A stretch of DNA of 64,000 nt from Atrichornis clamosus (Eukaryota; Chordata; Aves; Passeriformes; Menuridae). Shown here piece by piece: positions 1 to 12,300 of this stretch. The stretch is from positions 48,570-112,569 of the forward strand of contig WBMZ01014045.1 of assembly GCA_013400975.1 (NCBI GenBank). The letters run 5' to 3'. Made by a program: the position numbers and the translations under genes. The stretch's first letter is position 1; each line of letters starts with the position of its first letter. Below the pieces are notes generated by a model that saw only the letters and a list, made by a program, of their open reading frames with translations, searched no databases and was not told where the DNA came from.

Positions 1-758
1 ATCCCTGTATAACTCCAAGCACTGGGATCCAGGGAGCTGGATGTTTCACCCAGAGAGATGTGCCAGGACCCCGGCACCCAGGGCAGGAGTTTGGCTTTTT
101 CAAAATTATTTCTAATTTCCAGCAGCTTTAAAAAAAAAATGAAGTAGGGCAAAATGCAGTGCCATGAGATCTGTGGAGTTGTGGGAAAGGTCAGGCTCAC
201 TGTATCTAGCCCTCCTGCAGCAAAACTCTCCTTTGAAACAACTTCGCTTAGAGAACCATTCTTGCCCCAAAAATCACCAGATTTCCAGGGAAAAATGTGT
301 GAGCAGTGAGTGAGTGTATTTAACTTGCCCTTCCAAATGGCAGTAGTTAAACTTTTAGCTGCTGGACAGTAAGTGGTAATGCTGTCACCCCAGATTTACC
401 ATCAGTAAATACAACGATATCCTAAGGGCTGGAGCAGGGAAGCAGCAGGGCAGCCTGGAAGCCAAACACTACGGAGGAGCAGCCACAGTGTTCCACTCAT
501 TTCCAAAGGCTATGTCATGCCCTCTGCAATATTCCAATCAATCTAATGCAATGCTCATTTTTTTTCATTAACCTCCGACGCAACCTCCCCATCTGCCGAA
601 TTAATCACTGCTGGAAAGCTCAAGGAGTATTTTAAAAATAACAAACTACTGATTCTGTCCCTAGCAACTTTTCTTTTTTTTTCAGGCCTTTCAGTTCCAC
701 TTCGGTTCATTGACCACACTCGGGATCTTGCAGAGCCCATTTATAAGCTACAAATATT

Positions 759-773
759 ATATATATATATATA
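759..773. repeat. AT dinucleotide microsatellite
   Basis: About seven AT units within an AT-rich patch. Confidence 0.85.
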
Positions 774-977
774 AATTCACACACGCTTAAATAATTTCTG
801 TCTTTTTTCGAGAGTGGTGGCTTATTTGGCCTTTGCCCACTAGGACACTCCTATTTCAGAGAAAATCCCCAGCAGCACTTGGGGTGCTCTCATCCCAGGT
901 TTGGAAGCTAATTTTCGGTGAGTGAGAGCTGGATGTTATTCCTAGAGCATTTCCCTGGCTGCAAGGCTCAGAGCTTG

Positions 978-1500
978 GGAATCAGAGAATCCCAGAATGG
1001 TTTGTGTTGGAAGGAACCTCAAAACTCATCTCATTCCACCCCCTGCCATGGGCAGGGACACCTTCCACTATCCCAGGTTGCTCCAAGCCCCGTCCAACCT
1101 GGCCTGGGACACTTCCAGGGATGGGGCAGCCACAGCTTCTCTGGGCAACCTGTGCCAGGGCCTCACCACCTTCACAGGGAAGAATTTTTTCTAATATCCA
1201 ATCTAAACTTACTCCCTGTCAGTTTGAACCCATTCCCCCTTGTCCTGTCACTCCAGGCCCTTGTAAATCTCTCTCCATCTTTCTTGTCAGATCCTTCAGG
1301 CACAGGAAGGCCACAATTAGTTCACCCTGAAGCTTTCTCTTCTCCAGGCTGACTAATCCCAATTCTCCCAGCCTTTCTTCACAGCAGAGCTGCTCCAGCC
1401 CTCTGATCAGTTTGGTAGCTTCCTCTGGACTCACTCCAGCAGCTCCATGTCCTTCCTGTCCTGGGGACCCCAGAGCTGGACACAGCTCTCCATTTTATGG
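978..1500 (-). mobile_element. CR1 LINE 3' fragment
   Basis: The longest CR1 relic here. Its reverse complement has the typical CR1 3' end: CCATGGGCAGGG in the plus-strand reading, TGGGGCAGCCACAGCTTCTC, GGGCAACCTGTGCCAG, and GCTCCAGCCCTCTGATCA. The sense strand is minus, with the 3' end at about 980. Confidence 0.85.
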
Positions 1501-1993
1501 TCTCCCCTCAGCAGAGCTTCTTGTCACAGGTGGCCCTGGGATCACAAGGCAGCACCCATCACTTTCCTGCATCCCTCCCCATGTGTCTTGCTGCCTAGGT
1601 GGGAAAAATCCCAAGAGATGGGTGTTTCAACCTGCTGCCCTTCCCAGGTTCCTGTCCTGGGGAGCACAGCAAAAGGCACATCCTCAATCCCTGGGTTATA
1701 TCTCTATAATAGCAGGTTTTACTGGAGCAGCACAGTGAGGTCATCGCAGCCGGCTGCACTTTTATTTCAGCGTGGTCGCTGTGGCAACAAAGGCCAAAAC
1801 AAAACATCCAGTTCAGCAAAGCAAAGTTTCCTGGCTGCTGGGGCTCATTTTTCTTTATGAGCTGGCTTTGGGAGACAGCAGAGCAGCCGCTCATGGAAAC
1901 TCAAACGTCTTTCCCTCTCCCCCGTTTGCTCCTCGGTCTCCGCAGCAATGGAGATAAAGGTTAGACATCTGGTTCGGATCTGCTCTGTTTAAC

Positions 1994-2014
1994 AAAAAAA
2001 AAAAAAAAAAAAAA
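1994..2014. repeat. A21 homopolymer
   Basis: Uninterrupted run of 21 A. Confidence 0.9.
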
Positions 2015-3319
2015 GCCATGCTCCTGCTGTCCCATAAATCATCCTGCACCTGGAGTGCAGTCCCGGCTCTCGCTGGGGCTGTTTATCCCGCCACGTCCCA
2101 CTGAGCCATGAGGTTTGCTTTTGGGAAGGCCACGCTCCCAGAGAGCTGCCTGCTGCCATTTTGAGTGATCCCCGGACGCTGGGCAAGGGCTGAGAAGTTT
2201 AAAGTTATTATGGATTAGAGTCTTGGGATTTAAAGCCACCCAGGATGCTGATCCTGGGTCAGCTCAGCTCGCGGGAATGGCACTTGCTCACAGCCAGCTC
2301 CCTGCCAGATCCTGCTCCCCAGGAGCAACCCCTCTGTCCCAAAGAGCTTATGGGGCTACAGAACACAGGCAGAAAGCAAATGATCACCTAGAAAATCTGA
2401 GATCTTCCAAATCCCCTTCTCTCAGCTGATTGTCTCTATCTTACTCAGAGGTTTAATGATTTTGGGGTTGGGAGTGGCAGTATTTCCATCTCGCAGGCAG
2501 AAGGCCTCTGGCCAAGGAAATTACCACAATTCAGTCCCAGTTATCTGAAGATCCTTTGCTCCAGGCTCAGCTGCTCCAAGTTTATCTGCATCTATGCTAA
2601 AGCACTTGGATACAGTCCTAATTTCCAGGAACGCCTGGCACGGAAGACATAATTTTCCTTGAACTCCTGACCTTGCAATGTCAACACTGGCCATGTAGGG
2701 CATTGCTGGAAAACCCAATTTAGCAGGAAGGATCTAGGCAGGTACATGTGTACATCTACAGACTTTTAGACTGGCTTTTTTTACTGATGTAATAAATTTA
2801 ATACTGGCTAATAAAATGTGTCAGAGTCACTTTGCCTCTCCTTGTAAAGGTTTCCCAAGAAGGCTGTGATTAAATGCAAAGCTACAGCATTGAGGGAACC
2901 TAAGCAAGCATTAAATGCTGATGCTGTCCTAAATTTAAGGGTCTGGCTTCAATGCTTAACTCTGCTACTCATCCTGCTCTTCATTTTTATGATACCACCA
3001 GTACCATAAGAGGTTATGTCCCTGCTGGGCTGTTGAACCCTGGATTTTTCACCAGCAGGCTCGTAGCTCCCTGGCCTCCAAGGGCAGCACAGTCATCCAA
3101 ACCCCTCAGCTGGAGAAAGTGAGATTTGAGAGTGACTATTTGTAATAGTTTGTCCCAGGGACTGTCCACTATCAGTCTGTAGGGAGGAGTTGTGGGTGCA
3201 GGAGGGGGTGTAGGATTTTGTGGCTTCTTCTGGGCAACCTGGCTGTGCAATACTCCCTGAGGAGGGTCCCTGGTAAAATCAGGGCTGGTGGCTCTGCTGG
3301 TTGTGCCTCACCCATCTCC

Positions 3320-3655
3320 CTTCAGTACCTGAAGGGGGCCTACAAGAAGAATAGAGAGGGACTATTCACTGTCCTGTAGTGACAGGACTAGGGGGAGTGG
3401 ATTCAGACTGAAAGAGAGTAGGTTTAGATGAGATCTTGGGATGAAATTCTTCTCTGTGAGGGTGCTGAGCTCAGCCCTGGCACAGGTTGCCCAGGGAAGC
3501 TGTGGCTGCCCCATCCCTGGAAGTGTCCAAGGCCTGGTTGGACAGGCCTTGAAGCAACCTGGGATAGTGGCAGGTGTCCCTGCCCAGGGCACAGGAATGG
3601 GACAACGTGAGCTTTAAGGTCCCTTCCAACCCAGGCCATTCTGTGATTCCATGAC
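3320..3655 (+). mobile_element. CR1 LINE 3' fragment
   Basis: Plus-sense CR1: CAGTACCTGAAGGGGGCCTA, GTTGCCCAGGGAAGCTGTGG, CCCATCCCTGGAAGTGTCCA, ending CATTCTGTGATTCCATGA, the characteristic terminal repeat. Confidence 0.85.
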
Positions 3656-5111
3656 GGGGACAGAATGAACGCTCACATTTGAAGACAAAGCATTACATTC
3701 AAGGCTCGCCTGGACTTTATGCAGCTCCCCAAGGCAGGGTCAACTCAACCTACATCGGCTGTGTGAAGGTTTCCCTGACCCATTCCTGGAAAACTTCAGA
3801 GATTTAGAGCAATTCCAGTAACCCTCTTTTACTTCACAACGTGCCCTCAGCTTGTGGGGAAATTCTAGGCTGCAGTCTGGCGTTTATGTCGCTGCTGTCC
3901 CACTCCTGAACAGGGGTGTAAGACTGAGGCTGCACCCTTCAAAGCAAGGCTGGGTGCATTTTTGATGGGTTATGTGTGCAGAAGAAATCCTGCTTGAGGG
4001 GAATCTGAGGCCACCCCAAAAGCAGCAGGGCGTGGACCTCGGGGCTCCCCACCGACAGCCGGGAGCAGAGCGTGCGGCTCGGGCCAGGCTGGGCTATTTT
4101 TACTCCCGGTCTGGTCCCGCAGCCACGCTGGCAGATGTGCTCCCAGCTGCAGATGACTTCCATGTGCAGCCCCTCGTGGCCGCTGGATGCGAGCCCGGGG
4201 CGTAACGCGCTTCCTTAAAAGGCTCGGGAGGCGCCTGCAACGCCCCGGGCATGGGAGGGGATGAGGGGCCCCTTCCCGGCCCCCTTCCCGGCCCCCTTCC
4301 TTCCCGAGCTTTGAAAACCCGGGCTGTGCCTTGGCATCCTGGAGGTCTGCACGGGCCATGGAAAGCAGCTTTCCCGGGAACCGGGGGCGACACAGGCACA
4401 GGGAAAACCTCTCCCGTGGTGCAGAGGCGTGGGAGGACGGAGGGAAGGATCTCTTTAACCTAAAGGCAACTTTTATACCCTGTGAGAGCAGAATAGAGGA
4501 TTTGGCCGTGCCCTGCGCACGGTGAGATGCAGGGCAGGCTGCTGTGTCCTCCAGAGCCATTGCAAGAGCCAGTTACAATAATAAATAAGTAACATTTACC
4601 CATTCCCCTCTTTTTTAATGAAGCCCTTGTGGTGTGCTCGGGGAAGGTGCCAAATAAACAGCGCAGCTTCCCCGGTGCAGCTGCCGCGGCTTGGCCCATC
4701 CCCAGCCGAGCCGTCCCCTATCCCCACGCAAGTGGCTTCGTGCTGACGGGAAGTTTTGGGATCTGGGCAGCTCTGTGTGCCAAGAAAGGGATGCCTAAAC
4801 TGTAAATCCCCACGGGGACAAAGCCCAGAGCAGCCCTATGAGCTCTTCTTGCCCCTTGGAGAAGTCAGCGTGAGGATCTTGGAGCACCACGGAGGCTGGG
4901 GGGAATTGAGGGCATCAGCCCCACAGCCCAGAGCTGCCCTGTGCCCTGGGGCCACGTTCATCTGCTTTGTGCTTTCAGGGGGGATTTTCTAAGGGGCATG
5001 GAAATGTGCATTTTTTCTGTGAATTTTAGCTTCCTTGGGTGAGCTCAGATAAGGACAGGAAGCGTAAAAACCCTGGCGCTGGACAGTGGAGACAGATGAA
5101 AATACTTATGG

Positions 5112-5245
5112 GGTCATTGAGTCACACAGGTTGGAAGGGACACCCAGGGCTGGCTGAGGCCAGGTTGCTCCATGCCATGTCCAGCTGAGTTTAAATTCCT
5201 TCAGGATGGAGATTTCGCAACTAAGGCGTCTCTGTTTCCACCCTT
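5112..5245 (-). mobile_element. Probable CR1 fragment, diverged
   Basis: CACAGGTTGGAAGGGACACC followed by a diverged CR1-like body (GCCAGGTTGCTCCATGCCA). It is weaker than the others. Confidence 0.5.
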
Positions 5246-5434
5246 TCCCACCTTTTTCCAAGTCTCCAGGTTACCAGCAGCCTCTCAGTGATGTCCCCTG
5301 AATACCCATACTATATCTATCCTCCCTTTGAGCCACAGTGGGATTCCGCTCCAAATGATTGCTTTCCAGACCCTGGAAAATTGCTCCACTGATACCCACC
5401 GTGGCTTTAACAAAGACAAACCCATGAGTTTCTC

Positions 5435-6264
5435 AAAACTTTCATTAGACTTTATTTAAAAGTTCTTTGTATAGACTTCCTGACATGGAACCCACAATAA
5501 AAATAAAATCCCCCTCCCTCCCGCTGCTCCCCCCTCCCCAGATTGCTTTGCTTTGTATTTTATAAAACATACAACATCAGAAGAATGCCAGAGGCATCCT
5601 ACACCACAATTTAAAAATTTGTTAACTGAGGCCTTGGTCCCAGCAGTGCATTTGCATTCGGAAACTTCGCTTCCTTTTCCTTGCTAGCTTGGTTGGCCAC
5701 CTGTGGTACTAATGCATACAAGAGATCTAGTTTGAGATCTAATCCAGCAAAAGGAGAAAAAAAATAAAAGAGGAAGAGTGAAAGTTGAACAACTTGTTTA
5801 TCAGAATCAGCCACTCTCTTACAGAAAGGCTTCCCCTTGTAAAATTACGCTCAGTTATGAGAAAAATAAAAGCAAGCAGGTAACAAGTTGCAGTGAAATT
5901 ATTATGATTTTTTTTTTTGACTCATTTTTACGGTGCCTTAGGTAGGCAAACTGCCAGAATCAGGGGGAAAAAGGCTAATTTAGAGACATGTTGAGAGACA
6001 ATAACAACCTGCACTTAGGTAAATATTTGGCAACGTTGAAGCTATACAATATAACCCGGGCACATGTAGCACTCAGTCCACAAACAGTTTAGCACCATAT
6101 TGATAGGTCATGCGGCAAAACCCTCTCCTCAGGGTTTGCTTGGGAGTTAAAAGCATGAAATATTACAGTGCAAGGTCGTCTATACCCTCAGCTTCTCTAG
6201 GGGCAGGGTGGCAATGGTGATGCTCCTGGCTGTCTCAGAGGTATGTGTTGGCCAGCCCCTGGCT
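5435..6264 (-). other. COL6A3: COL6A3 3'UTR
   Basis: About 830 nt from the stop to the region just past the poly(A) signal. No repeat is present. The right end is set by the stop; the left end is approximate. Confidence 0.75.
5451..5456 (-). terminator. COL6A3: Poly(A) signal AATAAA of COL6A3
   Basis: AATAAA on the minus strand, followed about 25-40 bases further by a GT-rich stretch (GGGTTTGTCTTTGTT). It is the only canonical signal noticed in the UTR. Confidence 0.75.
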
Positions 6265-6305
6265 CTATGTTCCCATTGTCGTCACCACGCCAGGGTTGAT
6301 GGTAC
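6265..6305 (-). CDS. COL6A3: COL6A3 exon 45: last coding bases and stop
   Basis: Encodes [13 protein letters not shown] then TAG, matching the human end PGVISVMGT. The acceptor is TTCCATCAG at 6,306-6,307. The exon continues as 3'UTR. Confidence 0.95.
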
Positions 6306-9300
6306 CTGATGGAAAAAGAGGAAATAAATAAAGTTTTGATGCAGGAATATTGAGGGGAGGGAAATGAGCAAATTGCCAGGGCTTGCTGAGGAGTCCAGCA
6401 CCGTGCAGCGGAGTGGGAATGCCAGGGGTTTGGCTGGCTCCCTCTTACCAGGGATGCAGAGCTTTTCACATTCTTTCTGCGTGTTGAATCGGTTCTCGTT
6501 GCCGCCGCAGCCGCCGTACCAGAAGCGGGCGCAGCTCTTGGTCTCGGGGTCGTAGTACCACTTCAGCACAAAGTTCCTGCAGGTGCCCTCGTCCTTCTGC
6601 AGCCGGCAGATATCCATGACTGCGGAAAAAAGCAGGAGTAAGTGGCTGGCTGTGGCACTCCTGGGGGAAGCACAGCCTTTTCTGAGTGCATCTGCACGGC
6701 AGGGCCGGCGTGCAGGCTCAGAAAGGACACCCACGGCACAGGCTGTGCACATCTCCTGTGACTAAATCCCATCTCTTTCTTTGCAAACAGAAGGTCTTTC
6801 CCTGGAAGTCTCCAGCCCTGATCCACAAGCCCTCTTCTGTGTTGCTGCCCTGCATCCAGGAGTGATGCTGGGATGAAGGAAGAGTGCTGTCTGCAAATCG
6901 CTTGGATCTGCAGGAAATGAGTTGGCAGGTCTCAGAGATGGGAGAGGACTGACTGGGCTGCAAGAGGAAAAGTACTGGCACTATCATTTTCCCATTAAAA
7001 TGACTGTCTCCCTCTGAAAAGAGAAATCTTCCTTGTGAAGATGCTCCTGGATCTACCACACACGGCCCAAAGCACCTTGCACCCCTTCCTGGGTGCGCAG
7101 AGAACAAAATAACAAAGCGCTTGGATGTGGCAAAATGAAATTGCCAAACAACTTTTTAAAAATAAAATTTTAAAAATATCTGATAATAGCCACTGATTTA
7201 CCATCCTATCACAAGCCTCCCTTGCACACAGGGGTGCAGGGAGAGCTTGTGCCACCTCGGCTCAGCATGGCATAAACATCACGGATGTCGGGCAGTCAGA
7301 AATCAATATTGACCTTCCAGTTCAGCTTTGCTTTTGGGCTCCTACAGCCAAAACTTTCCCTGCGCCTTTGGCAGGCTCTTTACCTTTCTTATACTCAGAT
7401 TGTTTTTATCCTAAAGTCCATCTCTCTTTCTCCCTGCCTTCCGAAACACTGCGATCCAGCAGATGTGAACACACATTGCTCATTTCTTTATTGCACTCTG
7501 ATATGAGCTGAACCCAGAGCCTGACTCAGCACCCAGCACCTTAAAAGCTGAGGTGCATGTGAACTCCTGTGTCTATTTTCCATAATGGATTCAAGCTCTG
7601 GCTTTCCAGAAATGCAGAGGGAATAAAATGGTGAGCGGAGCACAGTGGGCAGAGGTCTGAGTGTCCCTCCAGGGCCCCTCAGCTGCTGTTCTTGACTCTG
7701 TGCCCAGGGCAGGAAGGTGCCAAGTTGATGAAATATCCCTTTAACCTCAACCAGAGTTGCTGGAAACATCATCAAGGCATGTGATGATGATCAGAAAGGG
7801 CTGGCCCATGGGGCAGGGGTAGCAGAAACACTCACCCTCCAGAGAAAACCTCATTAAGGAGGCTTCCCTGCTCTCCGAGGGTGGAATCCTGCTCTAAAGT
7901 GAAGCTACAGATTCCTGCACAAGCTTCCTCTGGCTGCAAAGTCCCCAAACTGCAGCCAGTGGATCCATGGTGCCCATTTACATCCCCAAAGCACTTTGAA
8001 ATCTCCTTTTGCCACCCCAGACATCTCCATGGCTGGTGGTGGCCTCCTCTTCCTTGCCTGCACATTTCTGCAGGGGCACCGGCAGGCTGTGGGTGATCAA
8101 AATTCCCAAGCCTGACTTAAGGAGCCTAAAATCAACCTAAGAAAGTCAAAGGAGGTGGAAGAGTCCTTAATTAGCCTTTTCAAACCCTGTGATACCCCTG
8201 CAAGGACTAAAGCCCAGAGCTGTCTTCACTCCTTGGTTCTCCTCACAGCTCTGCAAAGGGCCCTGAAACAGCACTGGGAGGGGAGGCTGCTCTGATAAGG
8301 AGGATTTCCTGGCCTCTGCTCCCATCCCAAACCCTTGCTGAACCATCACAGGTGACTGCAAGTTTCTTCTCCTTTCCCAGGTCTCAAAGAGATTTGCAAA
8401 TACAACCCCTAAACCGCAGAAACTCCTTGGGGCAGGGAGGGCATCGCCATTTTCCTGTGGGCTCAACCTTGACTTTTATCTTTTGATGCAAAATGAAAAC
8501 ATCTCCATCAAATGTTTTGGTTGCAGGCAGTGAAACGTTTGGAATTCTCTGCATCTCAGCAGAGCAGTGACCCTGGTTGATAACACACAGAGATAATACA
8601 AACTAGTTTGTGATGCTCCAGGTCAGCACCTCCACATTTCTCATGAAATCTGAGTTCTGCCACTCAGGTTGTGCCAACAGAGCACGTCCTGGTGTGGCAA
8701 CACAACATGCAGGGTGACTTGCTCATGCAAAGCAGATGGCAGGGCATGGTCACGTCAAGGAGCAAGTGAAAACTAAGTCTGTGCTACTGGTGTTGGATGC
8801 ATGCTGTGAAATGGTCAAGGTGAAAGAATGGGTTTGCTTGGTTTGTGATTGTTGATTTTTTGGGGGGGTTGTTACCTGATGATAATCTTTTCTCAAGGGG
8901 TGGCTGCTGCATGGCTTTCTCAGCTGCTGCTGGAGGAGGAAAAAGCGCATGGGTTTGGATTTTAAATGGTGTTTTCTCTCTGAGCCACACATCATTTGAC
9001 AATAGGATAAAACACAAAAGGGTGAATCCTCATGGGGTACTTACATGGCTTTAAGCATTTGCTAATGCACTCAGCTTCGGTCTCAAATCTATTGGCATTA
9101 CCTCCACAGCCACCATACCAACCCTGGCTGCAGAACTTGTGTTTGGAGTCAAAGAACCACACAATCTGATAGTCCTTGCACTGCATGCCCATGTCAAAGT
9201 CCAGCAAGCAAGGGTCTGGCCAATCTGCATGTCAAAAGGTGCAAAGGTTAAGTGACTCTGAAAGGGTTAAAAGCCAAAAAAGCAAAGAGGTTGAAAAGAA

Positions 9301-12300
9301 AAAAAAAAGGGAAAATAAAGCCTGGTGCAGGACTGGAGGCATTTCCCTCTTGTGTATATTCTCTTGCTGGATGCAAGCCTTCTGCAACCTCCAGCTTACC
9401 TCTCCTTACTCTTGGTTTTGTCACATACCCAAACCCCAAAACCTTGGAGCAACGTGGTGGGAACCCCTCACTCCCCCTGATGCACTGAGGATTGAGCCCT
9501 CACAAGCCCCCTCTCTCTCCCTCTATTTTCAAAGCTATTTGTCTTGGCAGTAACTTCTAATCCTTGAGTGTGTTTGTCTCTAAAAGGAAGTTGCACCTGG
9601 TACACTTGAAGGTTCAATGAAGATTTAAACATATGTTCATTTCCTGCCCCCAAGATGATAATTTAGGTCCAAATCCCAGAGTTTTTATTAGCAGTGCTAG
9701 GCCATCAATGCTATTTTGCCTATATAAGGAGGGCAGAATGTGGGCCTTCCTCCAAGGTCTGTCAGAAGTTTTACACATGGGTCTCTCCCATATACTAGAG
9801 GAGACTCAGCTAAACCCATCCCAAATCCCCTGCCCTCTTTAGTGTCTTTATCCCGTTGAAAACCTTCAGACTAGCATCCTTGGGGAATGCTTCCCCCAGA
9901 TTGCTGGCTTCCATAAATCCTTGGGCCAGAGGCATTTGCTGCAAGTGGGTCCACAAGAGGAGCTGAGATGGAAAGGTCTGTGTGTAAGTGCAGAGCAAGC
10001 ACACAGCACATCCATTTTCCTTGGAGCGGGAGAAGCCTCAACACCTGGTTTCCCAAGGGCTGGCACACGAGGGGTTAAACAAAGCCACAGGGGTGTGTGT
10101 CACCTGGTGGGAGCAAGGCTTCTGAGAGGGTGTCAGTGCCAGGGAGAGGGGCCAAATGAGCGGGAACACGTGGGAAGGGAAGGATGATGGGTCATGCAGG
10201 AAGGCAGAAATGAGATGGTCCAGCACAAGCCCTCAGCCCCTCCGCTGCAGAAAGCTCCAGTGGTGCCACCAGCCAGGCATGAATGAGATCCGTGCTCATC
10301 CCACACAACATGGGCAGCCAGAGCTCAACAGCAGCTCCACAGCTCCTGGCTGAACACACTGAGCAGCAGCATCTCCCCGTGCCTTCAGACCACCTCGGGG
10401 AGAGAATGAGCCACAGTGCAAGCGAAATGTTTAAAGGGACACACAGGAGTGATGATTCAGGGGTGTGTTTTGGATGATGTTGGTGGTGCCTGCAGTGGCT
10501 GTGCTGCTTGAGGAAGGCTGAGAGCCCTTCCAGGCCCTTGGAGCAAGGGTTGTGACACTGATGGTACAACTGAGCGTGGTAGCACCGATGTGATGAGCTT
10601 GGTGTCACCCAGAGCGGATGAAATGACGTATGAACAGCTACGAGGATTAGGGGTTGTTAACGCAGGATCAGTGACAGAGTAGGGGCTGACAGCTCACTCA
10701 TGAGGAGTTTACTACATACACCACCCATGGCACAGAAACAGGGGATGGGCAGATGGAGGGAGGCTACCAATTAGCCTAATTTCTGCAAATGTTGGACAGT
10801 AGGTCCCCTGCAATCCCAGGCTCTTGGGCATAGAATCATAGAATGGTTTGCGTTGGAAGGAGCCTCAGAGGCCATTTCATTCCAATGCCTGCCAAGGGCA
10901 GGGGCACCTAGTGGAAACTAGACCAGGGTGCTCCATCAAACCTGGCCAAGCACTTGTTGGGAGCTGTGTGTTAAACCAAGGAACCAAGACCTGGGCTTTG
11001 CCCCAAATGGGGAGAGAGGGGGCAAGGAAGCATCAGGTGATGTGCTGCATCCACACCTACATCTACACGTCAGGAGCGCATGGGGCGCAGCTGTCCCTGG
11101 AGAGTGGCCAACGCTTGGGTTGTGGCTCATCTCCCACCCTTATAATGGAAACAGGACCTGATTTGAGTTCCCCCAGAAGACCACAGCTACTTCAGGGGGT
11201 TCTGAATCCCCCAGGGTGCAGAGACTCCAATACAGGGCTCAGACCCATATGGCCAAGGATGTCACCGAGGTCATGATCTGTTGGCTCTGCAAAGCCAAAG
11301 ACTTGTGGATCCTTTGATCCTAGTGGGACGCTGAGGAAGGACAGGTTTAGGAGCAGACAAGAGGACTGGCTCAGTGGGGGTCCTGTCAGAGCCCCCCAGC
11401 CCAGCACTGCCCCCATAGCCCACACTCACCACTCTCAGGCCCTTCCAGTGGCTCGGTGTTGAGCATCATGTTGGCCAGGGACACCTGGGGCTGCGCCGGG
11501 GTCTCTGTGGAGGAGAAGCAGCAGGTCAGCCAAGGGGAAGGGCACCGGCAGCGGCGCCCCCGGCACAGTCATAAACAAACTCACTGGCCCCAGCTCCAGC
11601 GCAGGAGCCAGCTCTGGATCTGTTTACCCCAGCACATGCATCTGAGAAATGTTTATTGGAGGCAGCTGATGGGATGAGTAATCCCCAACCGCCCGGCTGC
11701 GCCAGGACGGGATCGCCTTCTCTCCCTGGCCAGCAGCTCTGCTTGGGCTCGTCCTCAGGGGTGACCACAGAGGAGCATCCTCAGAGCCCCCCGTGACTGC
11801 TTTGGTGGCTATCTCTCACCCCACAGCATCGACTGGGCAGTGGCTCAGGAGCTGGGTGTGTCCTCTCTGTAGCCATTTTGGCTTTGCTTTTCTGGCCTTG
11901 GAGATGGCAGAATAAAAATGGCATCCCCCAGGGGAGAAAACCATGATGGATCTTTACTCTCTTGTTCCCTTCAGGACTATGTTGGACCACATCCCTCCCA
12001 TCATGCCTCACATCCCTCTAGGAACTATGTGGAGGACTGTCACGGGTGAAGAAATTCCTTGTGATGGAAAGAACATGGTTTGTATTGCAACTGCATGACT
12101 GTGCCCCATTGCATTGTGCTCCATTGCATTGTGCCCTTCCCATCTTTCATGGGGCTGGAGGACAGGAGGGGCCTGCAGCCACAGGAAGGGCTGGATTTGC
12201 TTTTCTTTAGTGGATTGTATGGGTGTGGGTAAGGGGGACAGTCCTACTCAGAGTCCAGGTCACAGCTTGTGGGCTGATGTGGTGTCACCATGGCCTGCTC

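Larger units (their letters stand above)
1..5434. other. Intergenic region downstream of COL6A3
   Basis: No gene was recognised. It contains three CR1 pieces, an AT microsatellite, an A21 tract and a GC-rich patch at about 4,030-4,420. The many open frames here have no domain signature and overlap repeats or GC-rich sequence. Confidence 0.6.

Noticed and set aside
918..1434. Open frames at the left end
   Set aside because: They lie within a CR1 3' fragment; the CR1 reverse transcriptase part is absent and these are non-coding ends.
3970..4560. Minus-strand open frames in the GC-rich patch
   Set aside because: Several overlapping frames are open because stop codons are rare in GC-rich DNA; Arg/Pro/Gly-rich with no recognisable domain.
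6282..6752. Read-through version of the C5 Kunitz exon
   Set aside because: The frame continues into introns on both sides; splice sites at 6,619/6,620 and 6,449/6,448 and the human C-terminus define the exon.
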